Source of the DNA: JAFGKM01 sp964408175
Lineage (GTDB): Bacteria > Ratteibacteria > UBA8468 > B48-G9 > JAFGKM01
Direction of reading: 5' to 3'
Length of the DNA: 13,278 nt
Assembly (NCBI GenBank): GCA_964408175.1
Contig: CAYOYL010000082.1
Location: forward strand, 1-13,278
Shown: in pieces, positions 1 through 5,962 of the stretch
Layout: every line of letters begins with the position of its first letter
Numbering within the stretch: position 1 is the stretch's first letter
Position numbers and translations under genes: made by a program
The notes under the pieces: generated by a model
Database searches by the model: none
The model's input: the letters and a program-made list of their open reading frames with translations, nothing else
Told to the model about the DNA's origin: nothing

Positions 1-70
1 CATTCCTCGCAATGACAAGCGAAGGAATCAGTTCCCTCACATCCGTTCGGGACAAGCCTCGCAATGACAA
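1..70. repeat. Dispersed intergenic repeat, two copies of a 14-bp motif
   Basis: The motif CCTCGCAATGACAA occurs exactly at 5-18 and again at 57-70, 52 bases apart. Its complement contains TCATTGCGAGG, a core I recognise from short dispersed intergenic repeats common in many environmental bacterial genomes. The sequence between the copies (GAAGGAATCAGTTCCC and on) shows no coding potential. The first copy lies almost at the window edge, so the array probably continues upstream. Function is unknown. The stretch lies downstream of the deacetylase gene that ends at 123. Confidence 0.6.
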
Positions 71-122
71 TACGGGGTTTACTGAGAATTTACTGTTTCC
101 CAATCAGTATCTCTGAACAATT

Positions 123-1016
123 CTATAGTTTCACACCAGAATATCTTTTATAAATCTCATCCATTGTTACAAATTCTGCTTTTCCACTTTTAAGGAGTGC
201 TGGTATAAGTTTTTCGTGAACCTTATACCCTGTATCTGTTCCATCCCTTTCAAGTCCATGCCAGTGACAGACAGGGACAAAAGGATAATTATTCTCAAGA
301 GAAAGATTAAACTCCTCAACAGCAAGACTAAAGAATCTGTCAATATCTCCTTCCTTTACATGAAAAGCATAATCTCCTCCTATTGGAATCTCAAGTATCC
401 TGCCTATCTTGTAAGGGTAGGGAGTTATCCCCTTCCTGAAACCTTCTTTAAAATCAAAATTACCCTGTCCCCACACCCATGAAGTCCAGAGAACAATTCT
501 TGTTGAAGCCCACCTAAAGCCGAGTACTTCAAGAGATTTATAATAATTTATACAATATGCTCCCCATCCAGGACGAAAACCTTCAGAATCTTCGCCGAAT
601 GCCCTTCTCCATATCTTCTTTCCAAGTTCAATCTTCTCAGTAATTACCTCAACAGTATGTGAGCCTTCAATCTCAAATCTTTCACTTGAAAATGACCTCT
701 TTACCTCAGCAGAAAAATCAATCATCTCAAGTTCGGGTACTCCACACTCAAAAGGAGTATGGACATATCCATGTTGATAAAATCTGTGTCCTTTAACCCT
801 CGCTTTCTCTATAACCTTTAAAAGTTCTCTGTCTTTATCTATCGTCATCTTCCCGTCTTCTTCTATTATCTTCTCTCCCTTTGCAACTCCTCTCGGGACT
901 ACAAAAAAACTACCCTTTATTCCATACCTATCAATAAAATCAATCTGCCTCGTTAATTTATCTGCCTGACCGAAGGAAATGTCATCATTTGACCAAACAA
1001 CATATATTTTTTCCAT
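123..1016 (-). CDS. NodB-like polysaccharide deacetylase family protein
   Basis: This 297-residue protein resembles the NodB/polysaccharide deacetylase superfamily (carbohydrate esterase 4-like), metal-dependent enzymes that remove N- or O-acetyl groups from sugars. The family motifs appear in order: an acidic pair D11-D12 in the first strand (WSNDDISFG); a metal-binding histidine pair H82 and H86 (QHGYVHTPFE); the RP-G motif R148-P149-G150; and a late histidine region H251/H253 (CHWHGLE). There is no signal peptide, so a cytoplasmic location is inferred. The start is an ATG preceded by GGAG about six bases upstream; the stop is TAG. It lies 102 bases after the sulfatase on the same strand and could be co-transcribed with it, though a hairpin repeat separates them. 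The substrate is not evident; some members of the superfamily act on non-polysaccharide substrates. Its composition is visibly more AT-rich than the two genes upstream of it. Confidence 0.8.
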   Translation of the reverse strand: MEKIYVVWSNDDISFGQADKLTRQIDFIDRYGIKGSFFVVPRGVAKGEKIIEEDGKMTIDKDRELLKVIEKARVKGHRFYQHGYVHTPFECGVPELEMIDFSAEVKRSFSSERFEIEGSHTVEVITEKIELGKKIWRRAFGEDSEGFRPGWGAYCINYYKSLEVLGFRWASTRIVLWTSWVWGQGNFDFKEGFRKGITPYPYKIGRILEIPIGGDYAFHVKEGDIDRFFSLAVEEFNLSLENNYPFVPVCHWHGLERDGTDTGYKVHEKLIPALLKSGKAEFVTMDEIYKRYSGVKL

Positions 1017-1084
1017 TTTATCTCCGATTTTGTATTTTCGTCGTGCAAGATTTATCTATGTTTTTTATTTTCCCTCTCCAAAGT

Positions 1085-1138
1085 CCCTCTTTTATTCCCC
1101 CTTTAACAAAGGGGGGGATTAATGGGGTATTTGGAGGG
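1085..1138. repeat. Palindromic intergenic repeat (copy A), overlapping the sulfatase stop
   Basis: A perfect 8-bp stem CCCCCTTT (1097-1104) / AAAGGGGG (1108-1115) with a 3-base loop is followed by ATTTGGAGG at 1129-1137. Upstream lies CCCTCTTTTA at 1085-1094. The same elements recur in the same order at 12777-12820, between rnfC and rnfD, which marks this as a dispersed repeat. On the minus strand the stem is followed by AATAAAA rather than a T-run, so it is not a classical intrinsic terminator, although it could stabilise the sulfatase mRNA 3' end. The sulfatase stop codon (1119-1121) and its last five sense codons lie inside it. Confidence 0.65.
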
Positions 1139-2618
1139 CATTTCTATCTTTGATTATTCCTGTGTTGATATCCACCAGTCTCTGGTAGTCTGCGTTTCCC
1201 CCAAAAAAATCCCCTGTACGTTCAATCCAGTATTTCAGTTCATTCTCAATCTCTGATGGAACATACGAACTGCCTTTTTCCTCTATCAGGTTGTGCAACT
1301 GATAGGGGTCTTTCTCGTTGTCATAAAGAAACCATGGTCCATCAAGGTCTCTCACATAGGTATGGGTACTGGTTCTAACACCCCTGTATGGTCTGTAAAA
1401 ACCGTCAGGCATACCCCTACCCCTTGAGCCCCATCTTCTGCCCCATGTTGTAGCGGAGCACATACAGTAGATAAAAGTAGAAGAAGGCTCTTTCTCCACA
1501 GGTTTATCAGGAGATTCTACAAAATGTGAAAGGTCCCTACCCTCTATGCTGACAGGTACATCCAGTCCCATCAAGCCGAAAAGGGTCGGGAGAATGTCAG
1601 GGGTTCCAAATGGTATCCGGGTTCTTAAACCAGCAGGGATAGTTCCGGGAAATCTTGCGATAAAAGGCACCCTGATAGACTCTTCCCATGGCTGCCACTT
1701 ATGTAGTTGCCCGTGCGAGCCGAGCATCTCTCCATGGTCAGAGGTAAAAACCAGAAGTGTATCCTCTTCTATACCTGACTCAGCGAGTGCCTTCCTTATC
1801 CTGCCTATATTGTAGTCAAGGTTCGTAATGGCTCCGTAGTAGTTTGACATAAACTCACGCAGTATCAATTCTGGTTGTAAAGCATCCTTTCCAAAGTGTC
1901 TATAGTTATTCCTTGTCCACCATCTTTTGAATTTTTCCGGGATGGCACTGTCAGTAACACTAAGCCAGTCGTAACTGTTGATATTGGGACGCAGTTTAAT
2001 CTTGTCAGGCGGATACAAGTCAACATATTCCTGCGGTGCGATAAACGGCGTATGTGGAGGTCCCCAGGATAAAACGAGAGCAAACGGGGAACCCCTCCTT
2101 TTTTCCTGTTCCTTTATAAATTCTATGGCAAGGTCTGTCTGTTTGTCAGGCTGCCATCCATCCATCACGATGGGTTCAGGACTATCAGTGTAATAGGTGC
2201 TGTCATAATACTTGTGTGAACAGTTGTGGACAGCCCAGTAGTCAAAACCATGCCGCATAGGTCCTGGCGGTACGTATCCCTGTTCTGCAGGTTCCCCTGC
2301 AAGGTGCCACTTACCTATATAACCTGTGCTGTAGCCCTCCTTCTTCAGCATATCGCCCATACCAGGGATGTCATCCGGAAGTCTTATGTTGTTCGTAAAG
2401 ACAGTGTTAGAATGTGTATACAGCCCTGTCATCATCATTGCACGGGCAGGTCCACATACAGCACAGTTGGAGACTGCATTATCAAAGATAACGCCCTCTG
2501 ATGCCATCTTATTCAGGTTGGGTGTCTGTATCTGTTCATTCTCCGTACAACCCATATCCATATACCGCATCTGGTCTGCAAATACATAAACAAGATTAGG
2601 TCTTTTACCCTTACCCAT
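1119..2618 (-). CDS. Type I (formylglycine-dependent) sulfatase, Cys-type
   Basis: This is an alkaline-phosphatase-superfamily sulfatase that hydrolyses sulfate esters. Numbering from the chosen start (499 residues): N-terminal metal-site region VFADQ with D15; the modification motif C55-G-P-A-R59, whose Cys must become formylglycine; K103 and H105 in GKWHLAG; H189 in HTPF; the metal-binding pair D294-H295 in TSDHGE; K307 in LHKW; and the usual C-terminal LYDNEKDPYQLHNL near 431-444. Length and motif order are normal for the family. There is no signal peptide, so it is probably cytoplasmic. An in-frame GTG at 2636 would add six residues and overlap the upstream gene by 17 bases. I chose the ATG at 2618 because AAGGAGAGG sits just before it and it starts one base after the aminotransferase stop, which suggests translational coupling. 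The last five residues are encoded by a dispersed repeat. The physiological substrate cannot be read from the sequence. Confidence 0.92.
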   Translation of the reverse strand: MGKGKRPNLVYVFADQMRYMDMGCTENEQIQTPNLNKMASEGVIFDNAVSNCAVCGPARAMMMTGLYTHSNTVFTNNIRLPDDIPGMGDMLKKEGYSTGYIGKWHLAGEPAEQGYVPPGPMRHGFDYWAVHNCSHKYYDSTYYTDSPEPIVMDGWQPDKQTDLAIEFIKEQEKRRGSPFALVLSWGPPHTPFIAPQEYVDLYPPDKIKLRPNINSYDWLSVTDSAIPEKFKRWWTRNNYRHFGKDALQPELILREFMSNYYGAITNLDYNIGRIRKALAESGIEEDTLLVFTSDHGEMLGSHGQLHKWQPWEESIRVPFIARFPGTIPAGLRTRIPFGTPDILPTLFGLMGLDVPVSIEGRDLSHFVESPDKPVEKEPSSTFIYCMCSATTWGRRWGSRGRGMPDGFYRPYRGVRTSTHTYVRDLDGPWFLYDNEKDPYQLHNLIEEKGSSYVPSEIENELKYWIERTGDFFGGNADYQRLVDINTGIIKDRNALQIPH

Positions 2619-2619
2619 T

Positions 2620-3966
2620 CTATCCTCTCCTTTCACTCAGAGCCCGGGCAACCTTGTTGATACCTGCGGCAATCTGTCCACATTCCTCCTCTATCATCTC
2701 CGGGAATATGGGAAGAAATGTTGTCCTTGAGAGATAGTCAAGCGTTTTTGGACACATATCAGGTGAATAGTCAGGCATCCTCCCTTTGTAGTATGGACAG
2801 GTGTACGGACAGCCCTCCTTTGTTGCAGTCTTCTTCTCAAGGATGTGTTCCCAGTATTTATACACATGCCAGTCACGAACCTCAGTATCGTGGGTACCAC
2901 CAGGTATACCCTCTGCAACCAGTAACTTGCTTGCATCCCGTGCAATCTCTTTTGTAGGCCAGAGTATCCCCATTGTTGTTCTGCACCCTCCTTCCGGGTC
3001 ATTGTCTTTGATGGGACGGATACCTTCAGGCAGGCTGAGTTTCGCTATGATACGCCTGTAATTTTTTATCTGGCTGTCTACCCTTCTATCCATCTTTTTC
3101 AGTTGAACGCGGGCAACTGCTGCCTGCAATTCACTCATCCTGTAGTTTTCTCCTGCAAAGAGTTCCCCTTCCTTACGCTCCTTGCCGTATCTGTCAGGAC
3201 GCCAGCATGCCGCAGTATCGTGGTAACTCTGTGCTCGGGTATAGAGCCACTCATCCTTGAAGGTCATCACTCCTCCCTCACCGCTGTTGATAACCTTGTA
3301 TGCATCCAGGCTGAAGCATCCTATATCACCGAGTGTCCCAAGCCTTTTCTTATTATACCAGCCTCCTGCGGCCTGTGCAACATCCTCTATGACAAATATA
3401 TTATGTCTCTTTGCTATGGAGTTTATAGCATCCATATCCGCAGGCAGTCCCTTCATATGAACAGCGATAACTGCTTTGGTGGCAGGAGTGATATTTCTTT
3501 CAAAGTCCAGAGGGTCAAGTGTATTGGAATCATCCATCTCAGCAATGACTGGAATCCCTTTTGCCACAATAACTGCTGATGCAGAGGCAAAAAAGGTATG
3601 TGCGGGGACAATAACCTCTGTCCCTGGTCCCACCCCAACAGCAACGCAGGCAGCAATAAGAGCGGATGTGCAGGAATTGACAGCAAGGACATAGGGTGAG
3701 TTAAAGACCTCAGCAAATTCCTGTTCAAACCTTCGGGTCTCCGAAATCCCAGCGGGATGATAGTACCTGAACAGGTGCGGTGACTTCCCATCCCAGTACT
3801 TCTCAATGACCTTGCGTATCTCTGGTTCTGCACCAGCAGTAAATCCCCAGAGGTTGACAAGCCCCATCAGTTCCTCAATGTCTACCTTTGGCCTACCTTT
3901 TGAAACTATTGTTCTGCTCTTTTCTCCTCCGTCAATCGCCAGAACTTCTTTTTTCTTGCTTCCCAT
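2620..3966 (-). CDS. DegT/DnrJ/EryC1/StrS family PLP-dependent aminotransferase
   Basis: This 448-residue protein is a fold-type I PLP enzyme of the sugar aminotransferase family, whose members usually transfer an amino group to a keto sugar. Visible features are NSCTSAL at 97-103 (phosphate-binding region), the VPAHTFFA segment at 120-127, the acidic E194-D195 in VIEDVAQAAGG that contacts the pyridine ring, and the Schiff-base lysine K224 in SLDAYKVINSGEGG. Because the lysine is present, an aminotransferase or related PLP reaction is expected rather than the lysine-less ColD-type dehydratase. The C-terminus carries an unusual Cys set (C386, C390, C405: GCPYTCPYY and MCPKTLD). The ATG start has AAGGAG four bases upstream. 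It is the first gene of the minus-strand group, divergent from araC, and is followed after one base by the sulfatase. It likely shares a pathway with the sulfatase; the exact substrate is unknown. Confidence 0.9.
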   Translation of the reverse strand: MGSKKKEVLAIDGGEKSRTIVSKGRPKVDIEELMGLVNLWGFTAGAEPEIRKVIEKYWDGKSPHLFRYYHPAGISETRRFEQEFAEVFNSPYVLAVNSCTSALIAACVAVGVGPGTEVIVPAHTFFASASAVIVAKGIPVIAEMDDSNTLDPLDFERNITPATKAVIAVHMKGLPADMDAINSIAKRHNIFVIEDVAQAAGGWYNKKRLGTLGDIGCFSLDAYKVINSGEGGVMTFKDEWLYTRAQSYHDTAACWRPDRYGKERKEGELFAGENYRMSELQAAVARVQLKKMDRRVDSQIKNYRRIIAKLSLPEGIRPIKDNDPEGGCRTTMGILWPTKEIARDASKLLVAEGIPGGTHDTEVRDWHVYKYWEHILEKKTATKEGCPYTCPYYKGRMPDYSPDMCPKTLDYLSRTTFLPIFPEMIEEECGQIAAGINKVARALSERRG

Positions 3967-4059
3967 TTTTCTCCTTTTTTATGTATAATCTTTTAAAACC
4001 TTTCCGATACTTTTTTTACTTTAGCATTTGTATTTTCTCATAAAAAAATTAAAGTGGAA

Positions 4060-4088
4060 TGGAAAAGATTGCATAATTTTTGTATAAT
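4060..4088 (+). promoter_or_regulatory. Putative sigma-70-type promoter of the AraC-family gene
   Basis: A perfect TATAAT at 4083-4088 lies 17 bases downstream of TGGAAA (4060-4065, 4 of 6 to TTGACA). Transcription would start near 4095, leaving a leader of only about 15 bases before the ATG at 4110, which has AGGAA just ahead of it. The octamer TTTAGCAT occurs twice in this divergent region (4020-4027 and 4088-4095). The second copy abuts the -10 box, so it is a candidate operator. The opposite promoter for the aminotransferase gene has no good -35, which would suit activator dependence, but that is inference. Confidence 0.5.
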
Positions 4089-4109
4089 TTAGCATAGGCA
4101 GGAAATACT

Positions 4110-4982
4110 ATGGATAATACAATAATAGGATATAAATGGAAAAATCATACAAAAGTTATACCTTCTATAGTAGAGGCCACCGCTGTTACAGGAGAGATAC
4201 CTCAGGTGCTCGGTCATAATAGAACCAGACCTCTATGGATACTGGACTACGAGTTCGCTGACTACGGAAGATACAGGGTAAAATCCGTATCTCATGAATG
4301 GAGACCGCGAAAAGATAGAACCGCCCATCTGTATCCTCCAGATACACCTTACTGGGAAGATACGAGAAAATTTTCAGGCAGACGCAGTTCCACATGGATT
4401 ATCTTTACAGGAGGAACATCCACAGGTATAAATAAACTTTGCCAACTAAAAGGATATGCCTGTTTTCTTGACCCCGAAGAAAAACTGGGACAAAACATAC
4501 GCAGTTGTGCAGAAATAGGAGAACGTTATGGCGAAAAAGGATACTGGGAGGCACAATCAATGCTGTGTGAAGCTATAGGTTATCTCGTTAACAGCCAGCA
4601 TATCTCGGAAGAGACCTACATAATAAGCAAAGAAGGTGTTTCAAAAAAAATTATTTTTTCAGATGAGGTGGATGCTCTTCTGAAAGAATTGATTGCAGAA
4701 AAGGTAAGACTGCAAGACCTTGCAAAACATCTGCATGTAAGTGTATCGTCCCTCTCACACCAATACAAAAAAGAGAGAGGACTTTCTCCCATTGCAGGAC
4801 TTATCAGGCTGCGCATCAATTACAGCAAAACCCTTCTATCAAAGGGGTATCCACTTAAGGTGATAGCAAAACAGTTGGGATTCTCTGACGCCTTCCATTT
4901 TTCAAAGACATTTAAGCTCATTGAGGGCATCTCTCCGAGAGGATTCATTAAAAGAACTGACCTGAACGCATTCTTGAAATAA
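4110..4982 (+). CDS. AraC-family transcriptional regulator
   Basis: This 290-residue protein has the layout of AraC/XylS regulators. The N-terminal sensor (about 40-160) contains a cupin-like stretch with WRPRKDRTAHLYPPDTPYWED near 64-84, resembling AraC-type ligand-binding domains. The C-terminal DNA-binding domain (about 185-285) has two helix-turn-helix units: LQDLAKHLHVSVSSLSHQYK near 201-220, and a second unit near 249-280 with VIAKQLGFSDAFHFSKTFK and the family-typical SPRGFI end. It is divergent from the aminotransferase-sulfatase pair with 143 bases between start codons. By the usual logic of such arrangements it is inferred to control those genes in response to a sugar or derivative. 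The start is supported by an AGGAA ribosome-binding site and a promoter just upstream. The ligand is unknown. Confidence 0.9.
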   Translation: MDNTIIGYKWKNHTKVIPSIVEATAVTGEIPQVLGHNRTRPLWILDYEFADYGRYRVKSVSHEWRPRKDRTAHLYPPDTPYWEDTRKFSGRRSSTWIIFTGGTSTGINKLCQLKGYACFLDPEEKLGQNIRSCAEIGERYGEKGYWEAQSMLCEAIGYLVNSQHISEETYIISKEGVSKKIIFSDEVDALLKELIAEKVRLQDLAKHLHVSVSSLSHQYKKERGLSPIAGLIRLRINYSKTLLSKGYPLKVIAKQLGFSDAFHFSKTFKLIEGISPRGFIKRTDLNAFLK

Positions 4983-5002
4983 TCTACGGGGAAAAAATAC
5001 TT

Positions 5003-5031
5003 TTGAACTGGGTCTGTTTTTATGTTATCAT
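5003..5031 (+). promoter_or_regulatory. Putative promoter of the RNA-binding protein gene
   Basis: TTGAAC (5003-5008, 4 of 6 to TTGACA) and TATCAT (5026-5031, 5 of 6 to TATAAT) are separated by exactly 17 bases. Transcription would begin near 5038, only about 55 bases after the araC stop, and would leave a leader of about 265 bases before the RNA-binding protein start at 5304. No nearer promoter of similar quality was noticed. Confidence 0.45.
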
Positions 5032-5037
5032 ATTACG

Positions 5038-5303
5038 TTATATAAATGAGAGGATGGATAAAAAAAAGTATGACTGTAGCCCGGGAAGATATTTTAAAAG
5101 GATACCGGGATATGGATATTTTGCTACGTTACTGCAAAAGGGGGGCGATGAGAAAATAAATGGTGTAGAGGTATTGTTTATAGTATGAAGGTGAACCGTG
5201 CGGATTATTGCACAATGCAAACAGGAAACAAAATCACCCCCCATTCTATCTTCCTTCTCATAAAGCGAAGGGAGAAGATTCGGGGCAAAAGGAGAATATA
5301 AGA
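5038..5303 (+). promoter_or_regulatory. Long, hairpin-rich 5' leader of the RRM protein gene
   Basis: There is no convincing gene in this stretch. It contains several possible hairpins: CCCGG/CCGGG (5080-5084 with 5105-5109), TTTTGC/GCAAAA (5119-5124 with 5134-5139), TTGCA/TGCAA with a 3-base loop (5208-5220), and a longer imperfect palindrome at 5237-5285 that ends just before the ribosome-binding site AAAAGGAG (5287-5294). Long structured leaders are known for cold-inducible RNA chaperone mRNAs in other bacteria. A regulatory leader is therefore a reasonable inference, but it matches no riboswitch class I recognise. A TTG-start reading frame through 5003-5188 and its internal ATG at 5054 look spurious. 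Confidence 0.35.
5237..5285. repeat. Imperfect palindrome upstream of the RRM gene
   Basis: The left arm runs from CCCCCC at 5237 through CTTCCTTCTC; the right arm is GAAGGGAGAAGATTCGGGG (5267-5285). The core CTTCTC/GAGAAG pairs perfectly and the outer CCCC/GGGG pairs as well, with bulges between. It resembles the degenerate C-rich/G-rich palindromic repeats common between genes in environmental genomes. Because it ends directly before AAAAGGAG, it may also influence translation of the RNA-binding protein. Confidence 0.4.
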
Positions 5304-5654
5304 ATGGATAATGTAAATAAATTGTATGTAGGAAATCTGGACTATAATACGACAGAAGACGAGATTAAGGCCTTTTTCTCAGAGAAAGGGATAGAAGTAA
5401 AGACAATAACTCTCATAACCGATAAGTATACAGGCAGGGCAAAAGGCTTCGGCTTCGTAGAGGTTGAGTCTGATGCAATTCTCCAGCAGGCAGTTGAGGC
5501 CCTTAATGGACAGGAACTGAATGGAAGAAAACTGACCGTGAATAAGGCACAACCCCCGCGAGAGAGAACAGGCGGTAACAGAGGCGGATTCGGCGGTGAC
5601 AGAGGCGGATTTGGCGGAAGGTCCGGCGGCGATAGAAGACGCCCCAGGTATTGA
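5304..5654 (+). CDS. Small RRM-type glycine-rich RNA-binding protein
   Basis: This 116-residue protein is a single RNA-recognition motif followed by a short glycine/arginine-rich tail, like the cold-inducible Rbp proteins of cyanobacteria and other bacteria. RNP2 is LYVGNL at 7-12 and RNP1 is KGFGFVEV at 47-54, with the RNA-stacking aromatics in place (Y8, F49, F51). The tail (about 84-116) has RGGFGG units (RTGGNRGGFGGDRGGFGG), encoded partly by a 21-bp tandem duplication. The likely role is single-stranded RNA binding in the cytoplasm, perhaps as an RNA chaperone during cold or other stress. The frame is open for 32 codons further upstream. I chose the ATG at 5304 because AAAAGGAG precedes it and the RRM begins right after it. 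It stands alone, between araC and a convergent operon. Confidence 0.93.
   Translation: MDNVNKLYVGNLDYNTTEDEIKAFFSEKGIEVKTITLITDKYTGRAKGFGFVEVESDAILQQAVEALNGQELNGRKLTVNKAQPPRERTGGNRGGFGGDRGGFGGRSGGDRRRPRY
5571..5612 (+). repeat. 21-bp tandem duplication in the glycine-rich tail
   Basis: Two adjacent 21-base units (5571-5591 and 5592-5612) differ at only two positions, and each encodes a GGxRGGF block of the RNA-binding protein tail. Such repeats can expand or contract by slippage in the RGG-rich tails of this family. Confidence 0.7.
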
Positions 5655-5962
5655 TTCCGTAAAAGATAATTAAGAAACCGGAGATAGACTACAAAGGTAA
5701 ATCCTCCGTCAACTACGTTGCCTGAGAGAAACTTTAAGCACGGAGCACTAAATGCTAAACAAATGACAATGAACCAAATGCAAATCTCAAACACGAAGTC
5801 TGCCAAAGATTTGTGACGAAAAAGTACTTAAGTTTGAAATTTGGAGTTTGGGGATTGTTTAGGATTTAGGATTTGTAAATATGAACGGGGTTGAATGAAT
5901 ATTTGCCTATAAATATGGGGGGAAGAGAAATAACGCCGTTGGTTGAATTTTCGTCTCTGCTG
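5655..5962. other. Gene-free region between convergent genes
   Basis: This 308-base stretch lies between the RRM gene and the SUMF1-domain gene, which converge on it. I see no plausible coding frame. A short stem CGGAG/CTCCG (5679-5683 with 5704-5708) is not followed by a T-run, and no clear intrinsic terminator was found for either gene. The middle is occupied by a long imperfect inverted repeat (5747-5870), listed separately. Confidence 0.6.
5747..5870. repeat. Long imperfect inverted repeat (MITE-like or dispersed element)
   Basis: The segment 5747-5762 matches the reverse complement of 5855-5870 at 14 of 16 positions. The segment 5774-5792 matches the reverse complement of 5832-5850 at 15 of 19. 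The arms are rich in CTAAA/CAAAT-type words (TTTAGGATTTAGGATTTG on the right side), a pattern I recognise from dispersed non-coding repeats in environmental genomes. The arms would fold into a long hairpin around a loop near 5793-5831. No transposase is present. Confidence 0.5.

Noticed and set aside
1091..1118. Intrinsic terminator for the sulfatase
   Set aside because: The stem is strong, but the minus-strand side continues AATAAAA without a T-run, and the same element occurs inside the rnf operon where termination would be harmful. It was kept as a repeat instead.
3103..3579. Plus-strand frame of 158 codons inside the aminotransferase gene
   Set aside because: It is antisense to a gene with intact PLP motifs, has no ribosome-binding site of note, and has no recognisable domain.
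5003..5188. Reading frame of 61 codons between araC and the RRM gene, with an internal ATG at 5054 (44 codons)
   Set aside because: It starts with TTG on top of the putative -35 box. The internal ATG has GAGG directly touching it, too close for a ribosome-binding site. The protein resembles no family and overlaps predicted leader hairpins.
5342..5806. Minus-strand frame of 154 codons opposite the RRM gene
   Set aside because: Its proline-rich stretch is simply the complement of the glycine-rich tail codons; there is no domain and no operon context.
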